This document shows positions 52,196-63,362 of a stretch of DNA of 64,000 bases, one piece after another. The DNA is taken from contig NC_052021.1 in the NCBI RefSeq assembly GCF_015832195.1, positions 29,414,786-29,478,785 on the forward strand, given 5' to 3'. The position numbers and the translations under genes are program-made. Source of the stretch: Motacilla alba alba. Lineage: Eukaryota; Chordata; Aves; Passeriformes; Motacillidae. Within the stretch, counting starts at the first letter, position 1, and every line of letters starts with the position of its first letter. The notes beneath the pieces are model-generated. The model worked only from the letters and a program-made list of their open reading frames with translations. It was not told the DNA's origin and searched no databases.

Positions 52196-54394
52196 TAAGT
52201 CCTGAAAATTTTTATTTCTAAATAAATATACGCATTTGGAGCTAATTTTGGTGTTTATTTATTTTAAAATTTTCTTATTAGAGGTTTATTTCATATTAAT
52301 TTCATATTCAAATTAATAAAGTGATCACATTATTAAATATGGGTCTAATAAGCATGTGTATAGTTAAAGAAGTCAAAGCAAATAAAATGTAGCTGACCAG
52401 CATTTTTCAAAGCATGAAAGCATTTTGGAGCTTTTTTGCTCCACTGTTCTGTTGAAAGCTAAAATAACAACAGGAAGAAACAACTCCCTGGCTTTTCTTC
52501 ACTCTTTTTTTGAGCAATCTTAATTAGAAATTACTGAATAGTAAAACCTTATAACCATCAACAGCTGATTTGGCTGTGGCTATTCCTTTCCTGCTTGTTC
52601 TTCAGTAGATACAGAGATGGCTGATTAAAGACCAGAGGGTGTTAGTGAAGGAATCATTTTTGGCCTGGATGCAGTTCACACCTGCAGAGCAGCAAACCCG
52701 GCAGGCTCTGCCCTGCTCCCTGCCTGGGGAACCACAATTCCATCAGCTGGGTGGGTAAAGCAAAAGCACCCATGTACCAACAGGCATCTTCACATGCAAA
52801 TGGATGTTTGTGAGTGCTCTTCTGTCTACCCATGCTGGCACAGGCATCATGCTGGCATTTATATTTCAGCATAAGTTATCAAACAATCACTTAGCTGAAG
52901 GCAGGAGAAACCAGGACAAAGGGAGGGATATAAAACTCCAGCAAAGTGGGCAGATGTTGTCAGTGTGTTGTAGCACCACAGCAAGAGAGGGATGAGGAGG
53001 AGGAAAATGCCACGAGGAAGGACTGAGAGAGGAGGCAGGAGGAAGGGAAGGTCCCTCCTCTCATGTCATTGATGCTGAGAGATAGAAACAGATTTCTTCT
53101 ACAATCATGCCCCTCTTTAGGAATGGTTAGAAAAACATCTTATTTCTCTCCACATCTGCTTTTCTTACAGGTGACAAAGCAACAGCATTGCTGTTGATTC
53201 ACTCTCCTGTGAACTGTTTGGAACAAAAAATACCCAGGCCCACATTTTCCTGGTAGAATATTGCTATTGACATTCCACTGACGTGCATTCCATATTAATG
53301 CTGGTGCTGCCCTCCTCCTACTGCTATCCATGCAAGCTGTCAACTAAATAATGTCATTTTTTGACCAAGTGCCTTCAGTATCTGACACTCGAAAGATGAA
53401 ACATTTCTCCTCACTTCAGTCCAGTTGGTTGTATTTTTCTGTCTCCTCTGAATACAGAAGTCCTGTTTTGGAAATTCATCTTCAAACGTGAATGTGTCCA
53501 GCTGCTGAAGCTGCTGGTTAAAAAAGTTTAACAACTCCAAACCAATTATAAGCCATCATTCAAGAATCAATAACCTATTAATGGCTTGGGGTGATACTTG
53601 TCATGTGCTGGCATAATAGGCTCTATATAGAAATAACACGTGGTGGACATTTTAAATAAAATCAAAGCTACCTGCATGCAAGCAAAAGAGTGCTGAGCTG
53701 TCAGCAGATCCTCTCCCACTTTTCACTCTTTTTGAAAAATCTGTGTATAGCAAATAGCCCACTGTCCTGAAAATTTATTCCCATTCCTAAGACCTGTTAG
53801 ACTTCATCCAGAGATGGGTTAAGACCCAAGAGAGCAATTTAGACCATAAACATTTATCTCCTATTACAAGTGACATTGGCAAAATTCCAGTGAAAATGTT
53901 TTTTGTTCTCAGTCTGGGTGTTTGCAGCACAAAAAGGCTGCTGCCACAGAGGCACCAGCAGAAGTTTGAGCCCTTTTCTAAGAAACCTGCATCAGCAGTG
54001 AAATCACAACACATGGAAGATGGAAACCACTAAATAGATTAAAATGCACTGCAGGCAATGTAGCTACAGAAATAAATGACCTGCGTAGTGATGATGTCAT
54101 TATCTTCAGCATGACATTTGGATCTGGGGCTACTGAGCTCCTGAAGAGGCTCCTCTCTTTGGTTTTTCCAAAAGTGAAGCTCTGTGAAGCAAAGAACAGT
54201 GCACAAAGTTCAGTATTTGGTGACTAAAAGAAAGTAGTGTGTTATTTGATATGAAAGGCAGGAGTTTTACAGAAGTGGAAACCTTTGTTAGAATGTGTTT
54301 CTTGGCCAGTTCAATGTGGTTAACCTCTTTTTTGATATAAATTGAGAAGAAATTGATGAGGCTGAGTCAAACACTTGGAGTGCCATGAAGAGAA
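52196..54394. other. Intergenic sequence, no gene seen
   Basis: AT-rich at first, then mixed sequence. There is no open frame of interest, no recognised repeat and no RNA gene. Confidence 0.5.
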
Positions 54395-54566
54395 GATTAA
54401 AAAAAATTGAGAGTAGACCTCATTGTGGTCTTTAACGACCTCATGAGGGGCAAATACTGATCTCTTCCCTCTCATCATCAGTCACAGGACTCAAGGAAAG
54501 GAATGAAGCTGAGTTAGGGGAGGGTTAGGTTGGGTATTAAGAGAAAGTTTTTGACCAGTGGTTGGG
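54395..54566 (+). mobile_element. CR1 LINE, left part of an interrupted copy
   Basis: AGACCTCATTGTGGTCTTTA, GGACTCAAGGAAAGGAATGA and GGGAGGGTTAGGTTGGGTAT correspond to the CR1 segment roughly 250-400 bases before the element's 3' end, in sense. The homology stops at GTTGGG (54561-54566) and resumes after a 451-base insert, so this is the left half of one copy. Confidence 0.85.
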
Positions 54567-55017
54567 TATAGGAATAAATCACACTGGACTTCATTTCCTT
54601 CCTGGTGGAAAAAGGCCATTCTTTATGCCCATAACTCCTTTTTATACAGTTTTTTGCAGACTTCGTGTGGGACTCCAACTGGTTGGTAGCTTTCTTGCCA
54701 ATTACATTTATTGGTTAGTAACAAGTTGTTATTCTGCATTGATTGGTCACTCAAACCCCAAGTGTCTATGTGTAGGGGCAGTTGTTTGCGAATATAATTT
54801 TCATTTTTCTATCTAACAGTGTAAAAACAGTTTATGCAGGTGCAAGTTATTTTTTCCCCAGGACTAGCTTGTTATGTTAACAAATTGCTCCCAACAGGAT
54901 TGCTTTCACATGGGAACTTGCAAAATGCTGGCTTTGACAAGGCCAGCCAGTGCTTCCAGGAGAGCAGGCTTGATTTTATGAAGCCTTTCTCTATGATTTT
55001 TCTACCTTACTGCAGCA
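54567..55017 (-). mobile_element. Solo LTR of an endogenous-retrovirus-type element, nested in a CR1
   Basis: A 451-base segment interrupts a CR1 copy and is flanked by the 6-base direct repeat GTTGGG (54561-54566 and 55018-55023), a target duplication of the size typical of ERVK-type elements. Read on the minus strand it begins TGCTGCAG and ends ATTCCTATA, close to the TG...CA termini of an LTR with the last CA mutated to TA. On that strand there is a CCAAT word (plus-strand 54710-54714) and, about 70 bases further on, TATAAAAA (plus-strand 54639-54646), in the order expected of a retroviral promoter. No viral gene accompanies it, so it is a solo LTR. I cannot name the family. Confidence 0.8.
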
Positions 55018-55192
55018 GTTGGGCACTCAGGCTCCCTGGGACAGTGGGCACAGCACCGAGCCTGCCTGAGCTCAGAAAATGTTTGGACAATGCTCTTGGG
55101 CACGTGGTGGCATTCTTGGGGTGTCCCGCACAGGGCTGGGAGCTGGACTCCACAATCCTGGTGCGTCCCTTCCAATATTCTATGATTGTATG
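55018..55192 (+). mobile_element. CR1 LINE, right part of the interrupted copy (3' end)
   Basis: GGGCACTCAGGCTCCCTGGG, CACCGAGCCTGCCTGAGCTC, TTTGGACAATGCTCTTGGGC and the terminal AATATTCTATGATTGTATGA are a classic CR1 3' end in sense. It continues the left part at 54395-54566 exactly where the LTR and one GTTGGG copy are removed. Confidence 0.95.
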
Positions 55193-55282
55193 AAAGTCCC
55201 AATTTTAGGCAGCTCTTCCTTGTGGCTCACCAAAGGCGGCACTGATGTGCTCTGGGGTCTGAGCACCAAGTCTGAGCGAATT

Positions 55283-55857
55283 TGCTGGGCACACAGAGAT
55301 TCCCTGGGCACACAGAGGTTCTGGCACATCCCGCTGGGCACACAGAGATTCCCTGGGCACACAGAGGTTCTGGCACATCCCGCTGGGCACACAGAGATTC
55401 CCTGGGCACACAGAGGTTCTGGCACATCCCCCGGCCACACAGAGATTCCCTGGGCACCCAGAGGCTCTGGCACATCCAGCTGGGCACACAGAGATTCCCT
55501 GGGCACCCAGAGGCTCTGGCACATCCCGCTGGGCACACAGAGATTCCCTGGGCACACAGAGGTTCTGGCACATCCCGCTGGGCACGCAGAGGTTTGCTGA
55601 GCACCCAGAGGCTCTGGCACATCCCGCTGGGCACACCGAGGTTTGCTGAGCACCCAGAGGCTCTGACACATCCCGCTGGGCATACAGAGGTTTGCTGGGC
55701 ACCCAGAGGCTCTGACATATCCCGCTGGGCACACCGAGGCTCTGGCACATCCCGCTGGGCACACAGAGATTCTCTGGGCACCCAGAGGCTCTGACACATC
55801 CCGCTGAGTACCCAGAGGTTCTGGCACATCCCGCTGGGCACACAGAGGTTCTGGCAC
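55283..55857. repeat. 49-bp minisatellite just upstream of SLC18A2
   Basis: Units begin CTGGCACATCCCGCTGGGCA at 55321, 55370, 55419, 55467, 55516, 55565, 55614, 55663, 55712, 55742, 55791, 55821 and 55851. Most are 49 bases, made of a 30-base module and a 19-base module that share GGGCACACAGAG. The spacings of 30 (55712-55742, 55791-55821, 55821-55851) are units lacking the 19-base module. One unit is 48. Three neighbouring units carry a GGTTTGCTG variant. The array ends 350 bases before the SLC18A2 start codon. Open frames of up to 371 codons on the minus strand arise only because the repeat lacks stops in that direction. Confidence 0.97.
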
Positions 55858-56400
55858 GGCCCCGCAGACCCGTCCCGGCTGTCCCGGAGCATCCCTGCCT
55901 GGGCTGGGGGGACATAGAGAGGAGGTCAGAGGAGAGGAGTCCCCGCCGTGCCCCGCACCGCTGGCCAGCGATCCCCGGGCTCCCACGGGGACCAGAGGAG
56001 CCGCCCCTCTCCTCTCTTCCTCCTCCTCCTCCCGCTGCTGCCGCTCCTCCTCTCCCGCCGAGCAGCGAGGGCCGGCCGGGGACGCGCCGGGAGCGCAGCG
56101 CGGAGCGGGGCTGCAGGAGCGCGGCTGCCGCCCGTGTGTCCCCCCCGTGTCCCCCCGTGTGTCCCCGGGCCCCGCCGGTCCCCGCGTGTCCGCAGCCGGG
56201 CCGGAGCATGGCTTGGGGCGAGCTCGGGCTGCTCCGCTGGCTGCGGGAGAGCCGCCAGTCCCGCAAACTCATCCTGCTCATCGTCTTCATCGCGCTGCTG
56301 CTGGACAACATGCTGCTCACCGTGGTCGGTAGGTAAAGCGGGCTCGGGCTTCTCTCCCTGCCCCGGCTGCTGCCGGCAATGATCTCCGGCGGCAGATGTG
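55858..56400 (+). promoter_or_regulatory. SLC18A2: CpG-island promoter and 5' untranslated region of SLC18A2
   Basis: This is a GC- and CpG-dense block ending just after coding exon 1. No TATA box is evident, which is usual for CpG-island promoters. A C-rich tract at 56131-56180 (runs of 4 to 7 C separated by GTGTGT-type spacers) gives four or more G-runs on the template strand and could fold as a G-quadruplex. The transcription start cannot be fixed from sequence. In human the start codon lies in the second exon, so an upstream non-coding exon is possible. Confidence 0.65.
56208..56328 (+). CDS. SLC18A2: SLC18A2 (vesicular monoamine transporter 2), coding exon 1
   Basis: Encodes residues 1-40 plus one base of codon 41. 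The start ATG has a strong context (A at -3, G at +4), and its position matches human VMAT2 residue for residue. The product is a proton-coupled antiporter of the major facilitator family that loads dopamine, serotonin, noradrenaline and histamine into synaptic and secretory vesicles. This exon holds the cytosolic N-terminus ([10 protein letters not shown]; human WLQESRRSRK) and most of the first membrane helix ([20 protein letters not shown]), including Asp33, which is essential for amine transport in mammals. The donor is GTAGGT after GTC G. The next exon restores the V-P-I-I-P run. Confidence 0.96.
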
Positions 56401-58079
56401 CTCCCTGAATGGCTGATTAATGCTCCCAAACCCGACGTTTTCAAACACTGATTAATTTTGTTTTTAACCATGAATTATATTCCAGGCATTGCGAACGCGC
56501 CGCCGTGGACATCAAAGTCTTGCTTTATTTCCGTGTTAATTGCGAGATAAGGAATGGTATAAAAAGGTCTTAATAACTCCTTTTTTTCTCTTTTTATTTT
56601 CTATTTTTTTCTTTTTCCTGCTAAACACCACTAATAATTCATAGAACGACAGATAACAGTATTTTTAGCTCATCATCTTTTTTTCTCCTGTGGTCATGCA
56701 ACTGAAACAACAGGCTAGATAACACTGGAGATGCCTGTTTCCTTGTGATAGTTCTGTCTCCCCCACATTGGTCTTAAAATGATAGGTTAATAAGAAAACT
56801 ATCTAAGTCACTTTTAAGAAAAGCCCTTCCATGAGTTAGTTTAACAAAATAATAAAAGTTTTGATCAAAGTCTAAGATCCAGCTTTTGATGGCTTCAGTG
56901 GCATAGTGTCAAGATTCAGAAATCTACTCAAATAAAACAATTGAATATTTTTCAATATGGTAGACTTAGAAGTCTTCATATTCAAATGTTTGTGTGAATT
57001 GAAAGAAGATGGTCCAGAGGAACCAGTGGCTTGTGGATGTGCGCACAAAACACACATGGTTCTCCTGGAAGTGACTTGGTCTGTGCAGAGCTCAGCTCTC
57101 AGGTGATGCTTCAGACTCAGCTTCTGAATCTGACTCCTGAATTTCTTGAAGGGGTTTCAGCTTAAAAGTTGATGCCACAAGGTAAACCTTAGTTTAAAAA
57201 AAAGTCTATTTTTTGCAAGTTGATTTTGGAATTTTTTACATTAATAATAATATTCCTTTATAAAATTAGTAATATTTAATTTCTTGTTTAGTAATTTGTA
57301 TGCTAGAGACCCTAGAAATTATTACAGATTGCAGATTTGAGAGGCTGGGCTTTTTCAGGACGAAGTGCAAGATGGGAAGGGGTGATTCTGTCACTTGTAT
57401 TAAAATGAATGAACCTGACATCTGTTTTTAAGAACTCTGAAATCCTAATGTCTGAAATACATATTAATGCAATTAAATTGCAGCCAAGATCCTAAAACAT
57501 GTCAGCATGGTTCCTTTTGGATGATCTTTTCAATATAAATTTTACAATAATGAGACATGCAAAGATTGACCTGTTATTTCTGATTCCTTGATGTAGGTCT
57601 GTTACCTCTTTTCCTTCTTATGGCTGGTAGCTATCGATATTTTGGTGGTTTATTTTAGAAACGTTTTCTATTGTATTTTTAATATTTTGGTTTAATAATC
57701 ATTCCAATGCTCTTCTCATTATCCATGCTTTCACAGCCTAATAAAAGCACTTGGGCAGCCACGTGCAACAAAGAGGCTTCAGACATGGGTTTTGATACTT
57801 CTAATATTTTACTTAATGATGTATGTATAGAAAACGTTATGGACATCTTATGAAAACTGGAAAAAAAAAATGTAAATGAACTTTTTGTTTTAAACTGCAC
57901 TTCTGAGTTATGGGTGTGCTTTTTCCCATGAGCAAATTTCTCTTTCAGTTCTGTGTTTCTGAACGTGCTCTGTAGGAAAGCCTTGTGTTTCCTGATCAAT
58001 GGCACAGCCAGCAGCTTGGTGATTCCATTTCCAAACAACCTGAGAGTAAGATGCCAATGTATTCTATTTGTTTTTCCAG
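56329..58079 (+). other. SLC18A2: SLC18A2 intron 1
   Basis: A phase-1 intron of 1,751 bases, donor GTAGGT and acceptor TTTGTTTTTCCAG. The first 70 bases are still CpG island and the rest is AT-rich. No exon or repeat was recognised inside. Confidence 0.9.
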
Positions 58080-58431
58080 TGCCAATAATTCCCAGTTACC
58101 TTTACAGCATCGAACACGAGAAAAATGCCACAGAAATCCAGACTGCTAAACCTAACCTCCCCTCAGCCACCATGGACAATTTCCAGAGCATCTTCTCCTA
58201 CTACGACAATTCCACCATGGTCACTGCAAACGAATCTGACAAGACACAGCCCGGAGAGCTGCATCAGACCCAGACAGAGCAAATGGTTGTGAGAGTGACT
58301 CCCTCCCCCTCTGACTGCCCCAAGGATGACAAGGAGCTGCTGAATGAGAACGTCCGCGTCGGTCTCTTGTTCGCTTCCAAAGCCACAGTGCAGCTGATGA
58401 CCAACCCCTTCATAGGGCCTCTGACAAACAG
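58080..58431 (+). CDS. SLC18A2: SLC18A2 coding exon 2 (first lumenal loop and second membrane helix)
   Basis: Encodes residues 41-157 and two bases of codon 158. It begins with the end of helix 1 ([11 protein letters not shown]) and continues through the large lumenal loop with sequons N56-A-T, N84-S-T and N91-E-S. It then carries Cys120 (human Cys117, which forms the lumenal disulfide) and helix 2, [18 protein letters not shown], with Lys141 (human Lys138, partner of Asp33). It ends PLTNR at the donor GTGTGT, phase 2. The loop is three residues longer than in human and differs most at 94-118, while the rest is highly conserved. The gene is partial only because the window ends: the following exon (start I-G-Y-P-I-P in human) was not found up to 64000. 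Confidence 0.97.
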
Positions 58432-59545
58432 GTGTGTCCTTGCTGCTGCGCCATCACTGAGGGTCTCACACTGGTGTTTTAGCCCAGATTAGTGGTGCAA
58501 ACAGATTATTCTCAGTTCTCTTTCGGCCCTGGATTGCTGCCTTCTTGCTTGTTCTGGAGGATATTTTAGTGGAACACGTTTGGTGAGCAGTTCTAAACGC
58601 TTACACCCTTTCCAAAGTAGCTGCACATCAGCCATTAGCATCACACACTTTTCCTCCAGCTCCTGAGGCCTTGGGTTTCTATAAAAACGTTTGCAGAGAT
58701 GGTGTTGAAATATCTCCCACAGAGTTGTAGGAGGCCAAGACACTGCAATGTAGTATTCACAAAGATTGTGAATTGTCAATAATCCTGTGACACCCACATT
58801 AGAAAAAGATGATATTGAAACTGTAGGCAGGGCTCAGATCCCTTCCCTGCTCTCACTGAGCAGCTCTTGGTGGTTTGGAGTTGTCTGAGGAGAGAATCAG
58901 TGGGAAATTTGTGTGGACTTCAGGGAAAAGGGAACAAATGTCCAGCTTTGCTGATGCCATGTTCATCACCCGGTTCTGCGGGTCCCACATTCCCATCAGT
59001 ACATGACTCTGCCCAGCCTCCTAATTGCTCCCTCTAAATTCCTGCAAATATATGATGTCTTGAACCAAATATGTTTAAATGGGACTTCACAGTAAATTTA
59101 TTTAGGATCAAGCTTATAAACAGCAATATCAATGACTTAAAGCCCCTCTCCGAATCCAAGTAGGGATGATATTTACATGAAGATTAAAAAGTATATATAA
59201 TATCATTTAAATTTTTGATGTTAATAATAAATTTGATTTCACTGTTAGCATTTTGTGTAACCACTCCCCACAGCAGCAGCTTCAGTCCTCTCAAACAGAC
59301 TATGAGATCAATCTGCAGGACATAAACTCCAAACTGTATTTAGTCAGGTCACTGATCTGCATGTTTCTTATGTAAGCTGTTTTCATAGAGAGTTATTCCT
59401 TTCAGAAAATAACATGCAGCAGAAATTTGCACCTGTAGAACACTTTTGTTTAAGCAGTCAATGTCCATCAATGTTTAAAACAACCAACACACTCCAATGC
59501 CAGATATTTCAGGTTTTAAAGCCAAAACTACCTTGTTTAGGTTTT

Positions 59546-59548
<3 letters not shown>

Positions 59549-59580
<32 letters not shown>

Positions 59581-59762
59581 TATAAATATATATAGTATAT
59601 ATATATTTATAGTGTGTATATATATTATAAAATCTAATATATGTATACAGTGCATATAATATATAATATATAATATATAATATATAATATATAATATATA
59701 ATATATAATATATAATATATAATATATAATATATTATATATATTATATATATATATTATATA

Positions 59763-59818
<56 letters not shown>
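59549..59818. repeat. Long AT satellite: (TA)n flanking a 7-bp (ATAATAT)n array
   Basis: (TA)n at about 59550-59577, then a palindromic TATAAATATATATAGT-type segment, then about 11-12 copies of the 7-base unit ATAATAT (about 59653-59735), then interrupted and finally uninterrupted (TA)n to 59817. It is self-complementary over its whole length, so cruciform extrusion and length instability are expected. Confidence 0.95.
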
Positions 59819-59821
<3 letters not shown>

Positions 59822-61690
59822 GTTTCCTTTCAATCTAATAAAAAGTATCCAGCTGAGAGCTAAGCAGCATTTTTGGACTCACTGTTTTATGTATTCAAAC
59901 CCAGTGTTTGATCTGTGGAACTGATCTAAACACAAAAGCTTCAAATGAGAGAGACAGTTTCATTTGTCTCTCATTTTCCCTTATCACCAATACATATCAC
60001 CTCCACAGATATAAGTACACCACCACAAAATTACTTTTGCACAAATATTGCAGCTAGTTGAGAAGGATTTTTCTTACCTGCATGGTTTAGTGAGGATGCT
60101 GTAGCTCCTCTGCAGGTAAAGTAACATAACACCAAATTATGTTTTTATAATAGTTCTTTGGATGTGCTTCTAGGTTTTCTTAATTGCCTAAATGGTTGCC
60201 CTATTGATATTTGCTGGTTTTGTGTTTGCACCACCATTTTCAGAGCCTGCCAGATCAGGAGGAAGGTGTGTGGTCACCCCTGTCCCCTGGAGCCAGCTCC
60301 TGGGGTGTGTGTGATGCATCCCTGGTTTGGCCATGAGGCAGGAGATGTTCCTGGAGCATCCCCCTTTCCTGTTAGGGGCAGGGTTGGCACCACACCAGAG
60401 TGAACTTTAGTGCTGGGAGCTGAGGTTTCCTCCTGGAAACATCCCCCAGGCGTTTGCCTGGGGCAGGGTGTGTGACTGCAGGCACAGTTTGCTCACATGA
60501 GTGTGACCAGGAAAAACAAGGAGCACTTCATCCCATCATCCCACATGACAAACTCTTCCCTCATACAGCTGAAGTGAGTGCCTTAATGGCAAAGTGGCCC
60601 TAAATTAAATTTAGGGTTCCCTGGCTTTCTTTCATGCATTATTTGTATCTTGGTACTGGTATCTGCCTTTCTTCTCAGAAATGTTTAGTGGGAAATATCA
60701 GTTAACACATTTATCAATTAACTGTAGAAGTTATTGGATACCCTCCCCCTTTTAAGCTGACAATTTCTAATAACAATGTGCATGATCAGCTAGAATGTGT
60801 GATTGTATAAATCAAACAGAAAATATCTGGGTTATCAATAGAAAGACTCTTCCTTACCACTGATAAGCTGTTTGGTTACTGTTAAGCTTTTTGCCTTTAT
60901 TACTTCTACAGAATTCCAGCAAAATATCAAAGCTTAGGTAGAAATGATTGCTTGTTTCAAGATCAGTGTGCACAGTCGCTTAAGATGCCCAGTAAGTTTC
61001 TTTTTCAAATGAGTAGCACACTGTGTACAGTGATTTTTATTTTTCAATCAAATATAGCTGTTTAAGAGTGGTTTAGAGTTTTAGTCAAGTGCTGGTTTTC
61101 ACCAGCTTTGAGTTTGCTCAGCCAGCAACAGGATGCTCTACTCATATGAGTCTGTGCAAATAATCACTATTTTTAAGGTTTCCTGAAAGTTTTGGAGGCC
61201 TATTTCCCTTTCTTTTATAATTACAGAAAGTGTAGCTTTTCAAAAACAAATTTCAGAATCGGTTTCATTCAAGGAGTATGCTCTGCAAAAACCATTTCTT
61301 ATTTGAAGCCCAGCTCTTTTCATGGAACACCAGGCACACCTGGCTCAGAGAACAGGTTTGCAGCTCCTGAAACAATCCGAGTTCCCTCTGCCCTAACAAA
61401 GTCCTGGCAGAGCAAACACCAGTGATGGCTTTGCCATAGGAAGTCAACAACACACTTCCCACCCTGGCACGGTTTCAGGGCAGATCTGATAAGATTTTGT
61501 GGGTCAGAAGCACATTGTTTTTCCTGGTGGTGAAATTTCTGAGAAACTGTCCACGAGTACAGCATCAGACACAGGGCTCTTTGTGAGGAGGATGCACTGG
61601 CAGGGGCAGAGTGAAGGCTCTGCCTGAAGCTGTCCTGTGAAGAGAGTGGGCAGAAGGCTGCCCTTTGTAACCACCTGCTTTTATCCAACT

Positions 61691-61874
61691 GCACTGGCAG
61701 AGGTGCCCAGAGAAGCTGTGGCTGCCCCTGGATCCCTGGAATGCCCAAGGCCAGGTTGGATGGGGCTCTGAGCACCCTGGTCCAGTGGAAGTTGTCCCTG
61801 CCCATGGCAGGGGGTTGGAAGGAGATGGGCTCTAAGTTCCTCTCCAACACAAGCCACTCTGTGATTCTCTGATT
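61691..61874 (+). mobile_element. CR1 LINE 3'-end fragment in SLC18A2 intron 2
   Basis: GGTGCCCAGAGAAGCTGTGG, AAGGCCAGGTTGGATGGGGC, GTCCCTGCCCATGGCAGGGG and the terminal CTGTGATTCTCTGATT are the CR1 3' end in sense, the same orientation as the host gene. It is truncated at its left end. Confidence 0.95.
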
Positions 61875-63340
61875 GACTCCACTGTTTTTATCAATCTCTC
61901 ACCAAGCTCTGTGCACCAGGCTGTGAGCCCAGCTGTGCCAGCCCCTCAACCACCAGGGCCAGTTAATGCCTCTACCATGTGTGTCCCCTTCTTTTCATTA
62001 GTCTCAAAAAAAAATTTGTAGTTTTAACCTTGTCCTTATTCATATCAGCCTCAAAACCCATTAAAAATCATTAGCTATTTTCCTCATCACCATGATTTTG
62101 ACACCATCCTGGCTACAGCTTTGAACTCCTTTGCATGAGAGAGAGAGAGTAGCTAGGACCACAATGTGTTCATGCCCAAGACACACACAAAGAAGGAAGC
62201 AGAGGAATGAATAACATTTATGGCTGCATATTTACAGTTCAGTTCCTGTGTGAGCTTTCCTTTCAGGTTTTGGCAGGAGGTTGAAATGACCTGTTCTGTC
62301 TGTTCAGGTCACTCTGTCCCTCTGCCTTCCCTGTGCTCCAGCATGGGGCTGGGAGGGGCTTCCCTGCTGACCCTACATGTTCTTTTTGCACTCCACACAT
62401 ATTCAGTGGTTCATTGGTTCAGAACCTCAAGGAACATATTCTTGCCATGAATCCTCCCCAGTCTTCACTGGCAGTGAAGAAGAGAGCCAGAGTTCCAGCC
62501 AGGACAGAGCAGCAAGGGGTGCTCACGTGGAGCTGCGTAACAGCAAGGCTGGAATCAGTGGATTTGCAGCACTGTAATTGGTAATTAGGCTCTAATAATC
62601 CACAGCTGCTCACCTGGTCAATGTAACCTTTATTGTGCTGTTGCACAGGACCAACAATCTGTTGTCTTAGTCTGGAGTGATCTTGTTAATGGGTGTAAAT
62701 AATTTCCTGAGAGCCCTACAATCTGGAACCACAGTGACTGAAATGGAGTTTGTTTGGGCATTCTCCAGCAGTGGTAGCCTTTCCTTTCCCTCCTTCAACT
62801 AGTGACTCAGACTTTTCCAGAGATCAGAACTACTTGTAATAAGCAATTTAGCTGCAAGTAGCCTTGGTGAGACATGCTGGACTCTGCTTCAGAATTGCTT
62901 GGAGGGTTTTGAAAGGAGTGCCCAAGAAAATTATATGTTTGGCCATAGTAACAAGAAAAGATAAGAGAGAAGACAGGCTGTAATATTCTTTGGTGCTGCA
63001 TACATGCAGAGGAACAAAATGCAGGGGTAATTGTGATGGAGGGTGCTATGTCACGGCTGAGGAAAAACTGCATATTCATTGTTTTCACCTGGCAAGAACA
63101 TGAATGGCCCAGGACCAAGGGGCAGAATCACTGATTTGACTGTTACAGGCGGTGCCTCTCCTTTTTATAATTATTTCTGTTGTGTAGTGCACTTGTTCAG
63201 CAAAACCTCCCAGTCTGTGCTCTCCAACATGTGTAGAACAGACCAGGGAAAGCAGCTGCAGGTCAGACACTTGTGGTAGCACAACTGCCAACCAATTAGT
63301 GCTGCTATTTCAGGGTTTGCTAAGAGGCAGGGGGTGTCGA

Positions 63341-63362
63341 GATTGCCCAGGAAAGGGCAATC
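63341..63362. other. Small perfect inverted repeat
   Basis: GATTGCCC and GGGCAATC form a perfect 8-base stem around the 6-base loop AGGAAA. It lies within SLC18A2 intron 2. It may be chance, as nothing else around it suggests an RNA gene. Confidence 0.6.

Noticed and set aside
55180..56471. Minus-strand open frames (371, 268, 221 and 181 codons) with Cys-rich repeats such as CVPSGMCQ, upstream of SLC18A2
   Set aside because: They are translations of the 49-bp minisatellite, open in several frames because the unit lacks stops on that strand. There is no signal peptide, no splice context and no independent homology.
60158..60403. Possible SLC18A2 exon 3 (text around 60199-60225 reads somewhat like the ATATTTGCTGG portion of VMAT2 exon 3)
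   Set aside because: The frame gives CPIDICWFC instead of the conserved IGYPIPIFAGF, the AG before it leads straight into a stop in the required phase, and real exons of this gene are near-identical to human. The resemblance is chance.
63120..63300. Possible second minus-strand LTR (TATAAAAAGGAG with an ATTGG word further right)
   Set aside because: No termini, no target duplication and no recognisable boundary. The CCAAT-type word is in the wrong orientation.
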